A stretch of 64,000 nt of DNA from Enterococcus raffinosus (GTDB taxonomy: Bacteria > Bacillota > Bacilli > Lactobacillales > Enterococcaceae): NCBI RefSeq assembly GCF_001886185.1, contig NZ_JXLA01000021.1, forward strand, positions 1 to 64,000. The letters are read 5' to 3'. The stretch's first letter is position 1. Every line of letters starts with the position of its first letter. Under the pieces are notes generated by a model. That model had not been told where the DNA came from. It searched no databases and saw nothing but the letters and a program-made list of their open reading frames with translations. Position numbers and translations under genes: made by a program. Below, in pieces: positions 8,851-17,788 of the stretch.

Positions 8851-9264
8851 ATGAATATAGTAAATGAATCAAGGATAAAGGGGTTCTATTTATGGAAAGG
8901 ATCATTTTTTTTACTTTCTGGACTTATTGGACTGCTTCATTTAGTCATCTTGGGGTTAGAAATGTTTGCATCAAAAGAAAAACAGGCGAAAACTTTTGAT
9001 ATGCCATATGAATTTGTCACTCAAGCAAATGCTCAAATAGCTTTGAAGAACATGGGAATCTATAATGGTTGTTTAGGATTAGCGATGCTGACAAGTTTGT
9101 TGCTGTTTCAAGGGGAAGTACGTTTGATGGTTTTATTGCTATTTAATCTTTTCGTAGTCATCGTCGGTGTTTATGGCGGAAAAACAGTTACCAAAACGAT
9201 TTATTTGATCCAAGCATTACCCGGAACAGTAACAGCATTGCTTATTCTGTTTCAATCAATATAA
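8851..9264 (+). CDS. DUF1304-type small integral membrane protein
   Basis: A 137-aa hydrophobic protein with four predicted transmembrane segments (about residues 13-32, 55-80, 82-104 and 115-135). Its start region FYLWKGSFFLLSGLIGLLH followed by a loop ending in QIALKNMGIYNG matches the DUF1304 pattern. ATG 8851 is preferred to the upstream TTG 8833, although its ribosome site is weak, so it may depend on translation of the GH13 gene ending 34 bases earlier. The biochemical role of the family is unknown. A terminator follows at once. Confidence 0.7.
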   Translation: MNIVNESRIKGFYLWKGSFFLLSGLIGLLHLVILGLEMFASKEKQAKTFDMPYEFVTQANAQIALKNMGIYNGCLGLAMLTSLLLFQGEVRLMVLLLFNLFVVIVGVYGGKTVTKTIYLIQALPGTVTALLILFQSI

Positions 9265-9270
9265 AAGGGG

Positions 9271-9306
9271 TTCGGCTAAGAGTGATTTCTTAGTCGAATC
9301 TTTTTT
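9271..9306 (+). terminator. Terminator after the DUF1304 gene
   Basis: Arms TTCGGCTAAGA (9271-9281) and TCTTAGTCGAA (9288-9298) pair with one G-T wobble and are followed by six Ts. Confidence 0.85.
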
Positions 9307-9331
9307 ATTTAGCGAAGGATTCCTGAAGGTA

Positions 9332-9340
9332 TGGTATAGT
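9332..9340 (+). promoter_or_regulatory. Extended -10 promoter of the DUF1456 gene
   Basis: TGGTATAGT (9332-9340) is an extended -10 located 33 bases before the start codon. No clear -35 is seen. Confidence 0.5.
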
Positions 9341-9372
9341 TAGAAAACTAGTCAGAAGTATGGAGGAAAAAA

Positions 9373-9873
9373 ATGAATAATAACGATTTATTGCTGCGGT
9401 TAAGATACGCGTTGGATATTAAGGACAGCGATATTGTAAAGGCTTTTCAATTAGGCGGCGTGGAGATTTCTAGAGAAGAAGAAAGAGCTCTCTTAACGAA
9501 AGTGTATGAACAAGACAAAGAGAATGCACCTTTTGAAAAGAATGTCTACGAGAAGATGCTGAACAATCAGGCATTCGATGCATTTTTAAATGGCTTTATT
9601 TTGTTGAAAAGAGGACAGCTAAAGAATCCAGCGCCGCAGCCGCAAAGCGGTGAAATTAGACATATCAACAATGTTTTATTAAAGAAGGTGAAGATCGCTT
9701 TAGCGCTGACCAGTGAGGATATGCTGGAGATCTTCGCGGAAGCTGGCGTTTACCCTTCAAAAGGAGAGCTTGGCGCGATCTTACGAAAGGAAGGGCATCG
9801 CAATTTTAAACCCTGTGGTGATAAATACGCTCGGAACTTTTTAAAAGGATTAGCCCTGTATTATCGAGAGTAA
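9373..9873 (+). CDS. DUF1456 (YehS-like) conserved protein
   Basis: A 166-aa soluble protein made of two similar halves, each starting with a helix pattern like NNDLLLRLRYALDIKDSDIVKAF and, from residue about 98, HINNVLLKKVKIALALTSEDMLEIF. This duplicated arrangement is that of the DUF1456/YehS family. No catalytic residues are known for the family and none stand out. ATG 9373 follows TGGAGG. It is a single-gene unit with its own promoter and terminator. Function unknown. Confidence 0.8.
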   Translation: MNNNDLLLRLRYALDIKDSDIVKAFQLGGVEISREEERALLTKVYEQDKENAPFEKNVYEKMLNNQAFDAFLNGFILLKRGQLKNPAPQPQSGEIRHINNVLLKKVKIALALTSEDMLEIFAEAGVYPSKGELGAILRKEGHRNFKPCGDKYARNFLKGLALYYRE

Positions 9874-9879
9874 GCTTAG

Positions 9880-9914
9880 AAAGACCAATCTTTTAATAGA
9901 GAGGTCTTTTTTTA
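9880..9914 (+). terminator. Terminator after the DUF1456 gene
   Basis: AAAGACC (9880-9886) pairs with GGTCTTT (9903-9909) across a 16-base loop, followed by a T tract. Confidence 0.65.
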
Positions 9915-10062
9915 TACCTAGATTCAAATCAATCCTATAGAATAGTTTTTAACACGGCTTATATGTGCGTAATAAAATTATATAAACATCTTATTGACTT
10001 TATATAATCATCGTATTACACTGGAATCAGGTTAAATAAAATTATTTTAAGAGGAGAAGCGC

Positions 10063-12681
10063 ATGAATCGTTGGGTTTACTTATTTTCAGAAGGTTCAAA
10101 AGAACAAAAGGATTTATTAGGTGGCAAGGGAGCCAATCTTGCTGAGATGACAAAATTAGGTCTACCAGTGCCAACCGGCTTCACGGTTACAACAGAAGCA
10201 TGCTTATATTATTTGAATCATGGCAATCAACTGATTGAAGAAATGAAGGATCAGGTGATGGAGGCTGTTGAGACTCTATCTGCTAAAACAGGGAAAAAAT
10301 TTGGTGATCTGGAGAATCCGTTATTGGTTTCTGTTCGAAGCGGTTCTAAATTTTCGATGCCGGGTATGATGGATACTGTCTTGAATTTAGGCTTAAATGA
10401 TCAGACCGTAGCAGCTTTAGCTGAAAATAGCCAGAATGAACGGTTTGCTTATGATTGCTATCGTCGTTTGCTGCAAATGTTCGGAAACGTCGTGATGGGA
10501 ATGGACAATAGCGACTTTGAGAATCGAATTACTGCTTTAAAAAAAGTGAATGGCTTGTCTTTCGATAATGAACTGACAGCAGAGCATTGGAAACAAATTG
10601 TAAGCGAGTACAAAGAAATTTACCGCAAGAAACTGCAGCGTGATTTTCCGCAGGATCCGATTGAGCAATTGTATCTAGCAATCGAAGCAGTTTTTGGCAG
10701 CTGGAACAATCAGCGTGCGAAAACCTATCGCCGCCTCCACAGCATCAGCGATGATTTGGGAACTGCCGTAAACATTCAGGAGATGGTGTTTGGAAACTTT
10801 GGGGATACTTCGGGCACCGGGGTAGTGTTCTCACGGAACCCATCGTTAGGCGATCCCGGTCTATTCGGGGAATACTTGATCAACGCACAGGGAGAAGATG
10901 TGGTTGCCGGTGTACGAACACCAAAACCGATCCAAGTTTTAGCGGATGAATTGCCAGAACAATTCCAACAATTAAAAACGATTTGCGAGAACTTGGAAAA
11001 GCATTACCATGATATGCAGGATGTTGAATTTACCATTGAACGGGAAAAACTATTTATCCTGCAAACTCGTAGTGGAAAGCGGACATCAAAAGCAGCATTA
11101 ACCATCCTATTGGATTTTTATAAAGAAGGGATCATTGACGAACAAGAACTAATCAGCCGAATCGAATCGAAGGATCTGGAAGCAGCACTGCATCCAAACT
11201 TTGATGAAAAAGAACTAAAACTGCATGAATCATTTTTATCCGGCTTAGCGGCTAGCCCCGGCGCTGCAACAGGAGCGGCATATTTTACTGCCGAAGCAGC
11301 GACCGAGGCGAAAGCCCGCGGAGAAAGAGTGGTATTGGTACGAGAAGAAACATCTCCAGAGGATATTGAAGGGATCGCAGTCAGCGAAGCGGTTATTACT
11401 AGTCGTGGCGGCATGACTTCCCATGCGGCAGTGGTTGCTCGCGGAATGGGCATTTGTTCGGTAGTTGGCTGTGAGCGTTTAGACGTATTAGAAGAAAATA
11501 AAGCAACTGTCGGAGACAAGGTGATCGAAGAGGGAACCATTCTATCTGTTGACGGAACAAGTGGCAATATCTATTTTGGTGAAATACCAATGGAGGAAGT
11601 GACTAATACAGTGGCTCTGGATGAGCTGCATGTGATTTGGGATCGACACGCGGAAATCAAGGTACGAGCCAATGCGGAAACACCGAATGATATCGAAACC
11701 GGGATGGCTTTAGGCGCAGTCGGTATCGGTTTGGCACGGACAGAGCACATGTTCTTCGAAAAGAGCCGCTTGTTGCAATTTCGTCAGTTGATTTTGGCGG
11801 ATAGTCTGAAGGAACGTGTAGAAGTATTGAAGAATCTAAAGGAAGTGCAAAAGCAAGACTTCAAGTTTATGTATGAAGCAGCCAAAGGCAAAGCAACAAC
11901 GATTCGTTTGCTGGATCCCCCATTGCACGAATTCTTACCAAAAGGTGCAGACGAGTGCCGCGAAGTAGCAAAAGAGCTAGGCAAGACTTTCAATGAAGTG
12001 AAACGCAAAACGGATAATCTAGCAGAGGTCAATCCAATGTTAGGCTTCCGCGGGCTTCGATTAGGTGTGGCCTATCCAGAAATCTATCAGATGCAGGCTG
12101 AGGCCATTATTGAAGCCGCCTGCGAGGTAACGAAGGAAAATGAGTTTACCATCCAACCAGAAATCATGATTCCATTTACGATTGACGCGGAGGAATTTGC
12201 TCGTGTTCGTGCATCTATCGAAGAGGCGATTCAAAGAAGCCTAAAAGAGTATAAACAGGTGCTGGACTATCAAATCGGAACGATGATCGAAATTCCAAGA
12301 GCCTGTTTTGTGGCTGCTGAAATCGCGAAACATGCAGACTTCTTCAGCTTTGGAACCAACGATTTGACTCAAATGGCTTTAGGGCTATCCCGCGATGACT
12401 CACCACGAATCATCAATCAATATATGGAAATGGGAATCTTTGCGGATGATCCGTTCCAAGTACTAGATGAAGCAGGAGTAGGTGCCTTGATGAAGCTTGC
12501 AATAGAAGGTGGAAGAAGTGTCAATCCGAAGCTGAAGATTGGCATTTGCGGGGAAGCAGCGGCCCATCCGAAATCCATTGCCTTTTTAAACAATCTAGCG
12601 ATCGATTATATTTCTTGTTCGCCATTCAGAATTCCGCAGGCGAAGATGACGTTGGCACAAGCCGCAGTGAACGACCAGTAG
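10063..12681 (+). CDS. ppdK: Pyruvate, phosphate dikinase
   Basis: Interconverts pyruvate, ATP and phosphate with phosphoenolpyruvate, AMP and pyrophosphate in the cytoplasm. The 872-aa protein has the N-terminal ATP-grasp domain, the swivelling domain with the phosphorylated His454 in GGMTSHAAVVARG, and the C-terminal PEP/pyruvate barrel with FGTNDLTQMALG and the catalytic Cys829 in GICGEAAAHP. GAGGAG precedes ATG 10063. The gene is alone, and no gene for the PPDK regulatory protein (kinase/phosphotransferase) is next to it. In a fermentative lactic acid bacterium it may give PEP from pyruvate or save pyrophosphate energy; the direction is inference. Confidence 0.95.
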   Translation: MNRWVYLFSEGSKEQKDLLGGKGANLAEMTKLGLPVPTGFTVTTEACLYYLNHGNQLIEEMKDQVMEAVETLSAKTGKKFGDLENPLLVSVRSGSKFSMPGMMDTVLNLGLNDQTVAALAENSQNERFAYDCYRRLLQMFGNVVMGMDNSDFENRITALKKVNGLSFDNELTAEHWKQIVSEYKEIYRKKLQRDFPQDPIEQLYLAIEAVFGSWNNQRAKTYRRLHSISDDLGTAVNIQEMVFGNFGDTSGTGVVFSRNPSLGDPGLFGEYLINAQGEDVVAGVRTPKPIQVLADELPEQFQQLKTICENLEKHYHDMQDVEFTIEREKLFILQTRSGKRTSKAALTILLDFYKEGIIDEQELISRIESKDLEAALHPNFDEKELKLHESFLSGLAASPGAATGAAYFTAEAATEAKARGERVVLVREETSPEDIEGIAVSEAVITSRGGMTSHAAVVARGMGICSVVGCERLDVLEENKATVGDKVIEEGTILSVDGTSGNIYFGEIPMEEVTNTVALDELHVIWDRHAEIKVRANAETPNDIETGMALGAVGIGLARTEHMFFEKSRLLQFRQLILADSLKERVEVLKNLKEVQKQDFKFMYEAAKGKATTIRLLDPPLHEFLPKGADECREVAKELGKTFNEVKRKTDNLAEVNPMLGFRGLRLGVAYPEIYQMQAEAIIEAACEVTKENEFTIQPEIMIPFTIDAEEFARVRASIEEAIQRSLKEYKQVLDYQIGTMIEIPRACFVAAEIAKHADFFSFGTNDLTQMALGLSRDDSPRIINQYMEMGIFADDPFQVLDEAGVGALMKLAIEGGRSVNPKLKIGICGEAAAHPKSIAFLNNLAIDYISCSPFRIPQAKMTLAQAAVNDQ

Positions 12682-12737
12682 GAAAATAAAAAAACAGTAA
12701 TATGAGTTTTTGGTTAAAAAACAAGATGATTTTAGAA

Positions 12738-12770
12738 AGAAACAGCCTTTCGATAGGTTGTTTCTTTTTT
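12738..12770 (+). terminator. Terminator after ppdK
   Basis: AGAAACAGCCT (12738-12748) pairs with AGGTTGTTTCT (12755-12765) with one wobble, then six Ts. Confidence 0.88.
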
Positions 12771-13025
12771 GTTATTATCTGGAAAATTCAAAAATTTAAT
12801 ATTAATAATAGATAACAAATAAATGAGAAACAAAGCGGTTAAATTAATGAAATATAATTTGTAAACGGATACAACCTTCGTTATACTTCTTATAGGCTTT
12901 AAATATGTCATGTCACAATAAAATAGCCTCTTTTTTGATTAGCTTGAATAACAAAGGTTCTTTACGAGAAAACTTTATTTTTAATGAAAATCAACTTTTT
13001 TCTATTAAATGATGGTTTTTTCACA

Positions 13026-13054
13026 ATGACTTATGAATAAAAATACGGTATAAT
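13026..13054 (+). promoter_or_regulatory. Promoter of the pepV leader
   Basis: TATAAT (13049-13054) is 17 bases after ATGACT (13026-13031, four of six -35 matches). Transcription would begin near 13061, about 240 bases before pepV. Confidence 0.6.
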
Positions 13055-13096
13055 GCTGACTTGGGAGGTGAAACAAACTGCGGAATTAGGAATCAT

Positions 13097-13200
13097 AGAA
13101 TAACATCTTGACATTCATGAGCGGTCTTTTCCGTTGATTGTTTTGACGTATTGCATCCTCAAAAGGGACCGTGAATTCGTCTTTTTAAGAAGGTTATTCT
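13097..13200 (+). ncRNA. Long structured leader element upstream of pepV
   Basis: The 104-nt segment folds on paper as one long irregular hairpin. The outer arms AGAATAACATCTT (13097-13109) and AAGAAGGTTATTCT (13187-13200) pair. Within them, GAC-ATTCA...CGGTC...TTTT (13110-13130) pairs with AAAAGGGACCGTGAATTCGTC (13161-13181). The inner hairpin alone is followed by CTTTTT, so it could act as a terminator. I do not recognise a known riboswitch, T-box, 6S or SRP pattern. It lies in the 5' leader of pepV; a regulatory RNA role is inference. Confidence 0.5.
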
Positions 13201-13251
13201 AAGCTGTCAAAATTTGAAAACTATATTTAGACATGATCTTTCTAATGAATC

Positions 13252-13273
13252 TAACAGGTTCTTGAACTTGTTA
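13252..13273. repeat. Inverted repeat just before pepV
   Basis: TAACAGGTTC and GAACTTGTTA form a 10-bp dyad with one wobble and a two-base centre, 28 bases before the pepV start. It may be an operator or an mRNA hairpin near the ribosome site. Confidence 0.45.
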
Positions 13274-13300
13274 CAAAAAAAAGAAAGCAGGGATTAAACA

Positions 13301-14719
13301 ATGACAATTGATTGGCAAAAAGAAGTAGAAGCACGCAAAGACGACTTACTGAAAGACTTAGGCGATCTTATTCGTATCAACAGTATTCGCGACGTGGAAC
13401 ATGGAACAAAAGAAGAACCTCTTGGACCTGGACCAGCTGCCGCATTACGTAAAGTATTAGAAATTGGCGATCGCGACGGATTCGTTACGAAAAATATCGA
13501 AAATGTAGCCGGCCATATCGAATACGGTGACGGAGAAGAAATGTTTGGTCTTTTAGGACACGTTGACGTGGTTCCTGTCGATGATAACTGGGATACAGAT
13601 CCATTCGAACCAGTGATCAAAGATGGGAAATTGTACGCACGTGGGTCAGCCGATGACAAAGGACCTTCAATCGCTGCTTATTATGCAATGCGCATCATCA
13701 AAGATTTAGAATTACCGATTTCTAAAAAAATTCGCTTTATCTTCGGTACCGACGAAGAAAGTGAATGGGTTGGAATCCACCGTTACATGGAAGTGGAAGA
13801 AATGCCAAAAGTTGGTTTTTCTCCAGATGCACAATTCCCAATCATTAACGGTGAAAAAGGAATCTTATCTTATGAAGTGACTTTCGCAAACAAAGACAAC
13901 GCTGAAGCTGGTGATTTTGATCTTGTAAGCTTCAAATCAGGCTTGCGGACCAACATGGTACCAGGGGATGCAACAGCTGTACTTAAGGTTAACAACGAAG
14001 CAAAAGTTGCAGACATGAAAGCTGCATTTGATGCATTTGTTGAAAAATCTGAAATCAAAGGCGAGTTCGCGGAAAGTAACGGCGAAATCACTATTACAGT
14101 GATTGGTAAAGGTGCTCACGCACAAGAACCTAAATTCGGTGTAAACTCTGCAACATTCTTAGCAGCATTCTTAGCTGACTACAACCTAGACGGCAATGGT
14201 GCCAACTATATTCAAACAACCGCTGAATACCTTCACTTAGATTACAACGGTAAGAAAATCAATGCTTACACAAAACACGATGTAATGGGTGAAACCACTT
14301 CATCAGCGAACTTGTTCGATTATACTGCAGAAGGCGACAAGAAGATTACGATCAACGTTCGCCATCCAGAAGGCATCGACAAAGATACCATCTTAGCTAA
14401 CATGGAAGAAGTCCTTAAAGCTGCAGACGTTTCAATCGCGATCATTGGTGACGTGAAAACTCCTCATTATGTTCCAGCAAGTGATCCATTAGTGAAAACC
14501 TTATTGGACGTTTACGAAGAACATACGGGTCTTGAAGGCCACGAAGAATCAATCGGCGGAGGTACTTACGGTCGAATCCTAGAACGTGGTGTCGCATACG
14601 GCGCGATGTTCCCAGGGGAAGAAAACGTAATGCATCAGCCAAACGAATTTATGCCTATTGATAGCTTGTTCAAAGCAACAGCTATTTATGCTGACGCTAT
14701 TTATCGCTTAGTTAAATAG
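13301..14719 (+). CDS. pepV: Dipeptidase PepV (M20 metallopeptidase)
   Basis: Cytoplasmic zinc dipeptidase that splits a broad set of dipeptides into amino acids. The 472-aa length equals that of lactobacillar PepV. Metal ligands fall at the family positions: His87 and Asp89 in GHVDVVP, Asp119 in GSADDKGP, Glu153 in GTDEESEW and Asp176 in FSPDAQ; the lid domain spans about 185-380. The ribosome site is AGGGA. It is followed by an oligopeptide transporter gene separated only by a hairpin without a T tract, so the two may be co-expressed for peptide use. Confidence 0.95.
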   Translation: MTIDWQKEVEARKDDLLKDLGDLIRINSIRDVEHGTKEEPLGPGPAAALRKVLEIGDRDGFVTKNIENVAGHIEYGDGEEMFGLLGHVDVVPVDDNWDTDPFEPVIKDGKLYARGSADDKGPSIAAYYAMRIIKDLELPISKKIRFIFGTDEESEWVGIHRYMEVEEMPKVGFSPDAQFPIINGEKGILSYEVTFANKDNAEAGDFDLVSFKSGLRTNMVPGDATAVLKVNNEAKVADMKAAFDAFVEKSEIKGEFAESNGEITITVIGKGAHAQEPKFGVNSATFLAAFLADYNLDGNGANYIQTTAEYLHLDYNGKKINAYTKHDVMGETTSSANLFDYTAEGDKKITINVRHPEGIDKDTILANMEEVLKAADVSIAIIGDVKTPHYVPASDPLVKTLLDVYEEHTGLEGHEESIGGGTYGRILERGVAYGAMFPGEENVMHQPNEFMPIDSLFKATAIYADAIYRLVK

Positions 14720-14734
14720 TCGGTAATGAGAGAC

Positions 14735-14760
14735 AGGAATCCTGTCTTTACAGGATTCCT
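14735..14760 (+). repeat. Strong hairpin between pepV and the OPT transporter gene
   Basis: AGGAATCCTGT (14735-14745) and ACAGGATTCCT (14750-14760) form a perfect 11-bp stem, but no T tract follows. It more likely stabilises or segments the mRNA than ends it. Confidence 0.6.
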
Positions 14761-14804
14761 CATCTCGTTGGGGAAAAGATAGTAAGGAAGGAATTTCAAA
14801 GATA

Positions 14805-16724
14805 ATGAAAAAACTCTCAAAAGACGCTTTTGGTGGAGTAGCAGGGAAAGATTATGTCCCGTATGTAGCTGATAAGCCTAAAAAATCAGGCTCACCAATC
14901 ATCATGATTTTAGGTATTTTGCTAGCTGCGCTATTCGCTGCATCAACCGCTTATTCAGGTATGAAGGCTGGTTTGACTGTAGCCGCAGGTATCCCAGGTG
15001 CAATTATTGGATCAGGGCTAGTCGCTCTATTTGTAAAACCTAAAACTATTTTAGGGAAGAACTTATTGCAATTGATGTCAAGTGGTGGGGAATCTGTCGC
15101 ATCAGGGATGATTTTCGTATTACCAGCCGTAATTTTAGTTGGCGGTAAAGTGAACTTCATCGAAGGTGTTGGGTTAGGTATCGGTGCTGTTTTACTAGGT
15201 GTCGGTGTTTTCTCAATCGTTCAAGATTACATGTTGGTTAGTGAACACGGTAAATTAGTTTACCCTGAAGCAATGGCTATTTCTGAAACATTGGTTGCTT
15301 CTGATACTGGTGGCGACTCATTGAAATACATGGGTATCGGTTTTGGTATCGGTGGGATTTTAACTGCTTTAACAGGTTCAGTGTTCGGTATTATGAACAA
15401 TGTAATCAGCTATGTCAATGAAAGCTTCTATAAATGGAAATTTGAAACAGAAGTAAACCCATTATTAACGGGTATCGGATTCATCGTTGGGATGGATGTC
15501 TCTGTCTTGATGTTTGCTGGTTCAATCTTAGCGAACTTCGCGATCGCTCCATTACTTGGTTACTTCATGGAAATGGCTAACAGCAATGCCCATGTCTGGG
15601 ACAATGCGGCTCAATTATTGAGTGCATCAGACTTCGCTGTCATCTCTGGTTCTTATGTTAAATACATCGGAGCAGGTATGATGATTTCTGGTGGATTGAT
15701 CGGCGCGATCAAACTGATCCCAACCATCATTTCTTCTATCTCTGCAACCTTAAAAGGCCGTAAAGATGGAGTTGAACAAGAAGGCGGCGGCATGCTTCCA
15801 TTAATCGTTGGTGCGGTTATCGGTATCGTAATGGGCTTCATCATTACTGGAAGTGTTGCAATGGCACTTGTTGGTGGTCTATTGTCAATTATCTTAAGCT
15901 TCCTGTTCGTTATCGTTGCAGGCCGTTTGACTGGTACGATCGGTACGTCAAACTTGCCAGTATCTGGTATGACGATCGCTTCAATGGTAATCTTGACCTT
16001 AGTCTTTGTTATGATGGGCTGGACTTCAGCTGAAAATACACAACAATTATTAATGTTTGGTACATTTATCGTACTTGCAATTTCAGTAGCTGGTGGTTAT
16101 TCACAATCACAAAAAGTTACTTTCGTAATGGGCGGAAACTTCAACGAAGGCCGTCGCTACTTCTTGATCTCTAATATTGTCGGTGTGGTTATCGTTACTG
16201 GTATGATGGTGATCTTATCTCCACAATTAGCGATCACTGGTTCTAACCCTCCATTTGGTTTGCCTCAAGCGAACTTAATGGCCACATTGACTTCAGGTAT
16301 TACATCTGGTTCATTGCCATGGCACATGGTAATTGCCGGTGCAGTAATGGGGATCGTGTTACACTTCATGAAAGTGCCAATCATGACATTTGCGATTGGT
16401 TTCTACTTACCAATTTCAACAACTTCAATCATCTTAGTTGGTGCGTTGATCCGTCAATTGATCGATGTATTGAACAAGAAGGAAACAGAAGAAGTTGCAG
16501 AAGAACGTATTACTTTAGGTGTCAGCTTGTCATCTGGTTTAATCGCTGGTGGTTCAATCATCGGATTGATCGGAATTATTTTACAAGTAACTGGTGTCGT
16601 AACACCTGGAACACCAACTGGCTTCTTAGGGTCTAACGGGTCCGCATTCTTATTGCTAGCGATCTTAATCGTTGCAATCATTGCGCCGTTGTTAAGTGTG
16701 AAGAAAGTGAAACACAATGACTAA
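14805..16724 (+). CDS. OPT-family oligopeptide transporter
   Basis: A 639-aa very hydrophobic permease with about 15 predicted membrane segments. The first segment region (PIIMILGILLAALFAASTAYSGMKAGLTVAAGIPGA, residues about 32-65) is characteristic of prokaryotic OPT proteins, which import peptides or metal-peptide complexes using ion gradients. The family has no ATPase subunit. AGGAAGG lies upstream of ATG 14805. It overlaps the next gene by eight bases, implying translational coupling, and follows the dipeptidase PepV, which suggests peptide uptake and breakdown as one job. Confidence 0.9.
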   Translation: MKKLSKDAFGGVAGKDYVPYVADKPKKSGSPIIMILGILLAALFAASTAYSGMKAGLTVAAGIPGAIIGSGLVALFVKPKTILGKNLLQLMSSGGESVASGMIFVLPAVILVGGKVNFIEGVGLGIGAVLLGVGVFSIVQDYMLVSEHGKLVYPEAMAISETLVASDTGGDSLKYMGIGFGIGGILTALTGSVFGIMNNVISYVNESFYKWKFETEVNPLLTGIGFIVGMDVSVLMFAGSILANFAIAPLLGYFMEMANSNAHVWDNAAQLLSASDFAVISGSYVKYIGAGMMISGGLIGAIKLIPTIISSISATLKGRKDGVEQEGGGMLPLIVGAVIGIVMGFIITGSVAMALVGGLLSIILSFLFVIVAGRLTGTIGTSNLPVSGMTIASMVILTLVFVMMGWTSAENTQQLLMFGTFIVLAISVAGGYSQSQKVTFVMGGNFNEGRRYFLISNIVGVVIVTGMMVILSPQLAITGSNPPFGLPQANLMATLTSGITSGSLPWHMVIAGAVMGIVLHFMKVPIMTFAIGFYLPISTTSIILVGALIRQLIDVLNKKETEEVAEERITLGVSLSSGLIAGGSIIGLIGIILQVTGVVTPGTPTGFLGSNGSAFLLLAILIVAIIAPLLSVKKVKHND

Positions 16725-17082
16725 TCAACAGCCAAATGCTGTGAACCCTGAAACACAAGAGCTGTTAGAACGTGTCTATCGCATCAAAGAAGGCTTGCAT
16801 TATGAAGTACGTGACGGCATCGTCTTTGTTATCACGGAACAAAATGCCTGGATCCAACGAGTCTTACGCAAGATTCATTACAAGATTCCAGAAACCACTG
16901 AGATGGAGCTGGACAAATATGGCAGTTTTATTCTTCAACAAATTGATGGGAAGCGTACAGTCAAAGAAATTGGCGAAAACCTTGGCGCAGCCATCGAGGA
17001 AGCCAATAATCAGTTGTACGATCGATTATTGATTTATTTACATCATTTAGAGAAGAATGAAAAATATATTGAGTTAGTATAA
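16717..17082 (+). CDS. PqqD-like (RiPP recognition element-type) small protein
   Basis: A 121-aa soluble protein whose middle and C-terminal part reads like PqqD: MELDKYGSFILQQIDGKRTVKEIGENLG, residues about 65-95, with the ELD..G....IDG signature. PqqD/RRE domains bind leader peptides of ribosomally made modified peptides. Here there is no precursor peptide, radical SAM or cyclase gene nearby; instead the start codon overlaps the end of an OPT peptide transporter. A role as a peptide-sensing or regulatory partner of the transporter is inference. A strong terminator follows. Confidence 0.75.
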   Translation: MTNQQPNAVNPETQELLERVYRIKEGLHYEVRDGIVFVITEQNAWIQRVLRKIHYKIPETTEMELDKYGSFILQQIDGKRTVKEIGENLGAAIEEANNQLYDRLLIYLHHLEKNEKYIELV

Positions 17083-17084
17083 GG

Positions 17085-17122
17085 AAAACCACTTCAAGCA
17101 ATCCGCTTGAAGTGGTTTTTTC
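17085..17122 (+). terminator. Terminator after the OPT-PqqD operon
   Basis: Perfect 15-bp stem (AAAACCACTTCAAGC with GCTTGAAGTGGTTTT, 17085-17119), five-base loop, then Ts. Confidence 0.92.
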
Positions 17123-17225
17123 CTTTATTGTTAGGTTTTTGTTAGAATGTTTTACGTTAGTCATTTTTCTTTAGTCGTTGTTCATATTCGTGGGCATCTT
17201 GCCGCTGTCCACGCTATTATTAGAA

Positions 17226-17273
17226 AAAAAGGTGGAGTCCAATCAATTTTAGTTGATCGGCCTTCACCTTTTT
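17226..17273 (-). terminator. Terminator of the zinc-ribbon gene
   Basis: A stem of about 20 bp with three imperfect positions (arms 17226-17246 and 17253-17273) has T tracts on the minus strand side and lies 28 bases beyond the stop codon at 17302. Confidence 0.8.
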
Positions 17274-17301
17274 CAAGAGTTCAATAAATTATCTAAGTTG
17301 T

Positions 17302-17577
17302 TTAAGCTTTTTTCCAGCGCTTCAGATCTGGGAAGAAGCTGTTCAAAAATTCTAACGTTTCTTCTTCGGTTTTTCCTTGTTCTGCTAAGATTCCTGCTTC
17401 CTTCATATGGTTAATACTGATAGTGATCATATCCTCCATGGTGAGGTCATCTACAAAAGCCCCATGTTTGTAGCAATATAGACAGTACTCGCTGCTTTTT
17501 GCCCCATCATGCTCAGTCCCGTGTGTTCCTTCGGTTAAGGGCATCCCGCAGCTTTGGCAATAAGTCATTTCTGTCAT
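17302..17577 (-). CDS. Small zinc-ribbon protein
   Basis: A 91-aa protein with CQSC near residue 7-10 and CLYC near residue 32-35, a four-cysteine zinc-binding ribbon, followed by a helical region (MEDMITISINHMKEAG). It resembles the family called putative zinc ribbon, often found beside stress or regulatory genes; function unknown. AAGGAGG lies eight bases before ATG 17577. It is divergent from pepX and transcribed alone. Confidence 0.8.
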   Translation of the reverse strand: MTEMTYCQSCGMPLTEGTHGTEHDGAKSSEYCLYCYKHGAFVDDLTMEDMITISINHMKEAGILAEQGKTEEETLEFLNSFFPDLKRWKKA

Positions 17578-17647
17578 TGATCATCCTCCTTAATAAAACT
17601 AGTAATCGTTTTCATTAAACTTTAACAAACCGGTCAAAAGGATTTGT

Positions 17648-17653
17648 TATAAT
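17648..17653 (+). promoter_or_regulatory. Probable -10 of pepX
   Basis: A perfect TATAAT lies 135 bases before pepX with a poor -35. The leader between has no obvious structure. Confidence 0.4.
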
Positions 17654-17788
17654 TATTTTATCAGAAAAAAAGCAGAACTAATACAGCTTTTCTATTGTCT
17701 TTATTTTTTTTGTGCGAGTGATGAAGAAAAATGATGCTGCAGCTGCTTTATCTGGAATAAATGCAAAGATGAAAAAGGAGAGAAGTAA

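Larger units (their letters stand above)
12682..13096. other. AT-rich intergenic stretch between ppdK and pepV
   Basis: After the ppdK terminator there are about 260 very AT-rich bases without a convincing reading frame. The only recognisable signal is the promoter at 13026-13054 that starts the pepV leader. Confidence 0.6.

Noticed and set aside
10003-10008. TATAAT before ppdK as its promoter
   Set aside because: No -35 at proper spacing for this hexamer; an alternative TTGACT (9993) gives a poor -10. The region is AT-rich and the promoter was left unassigned.
13161-13182. AAAAGGGACCGTGAATTCGTC looked like a T-box antiterminator
   Set aside because: It lacks the AGGGTGGNACCGCG core and the specifier arm; the pairing is better explained by one long hairpin.
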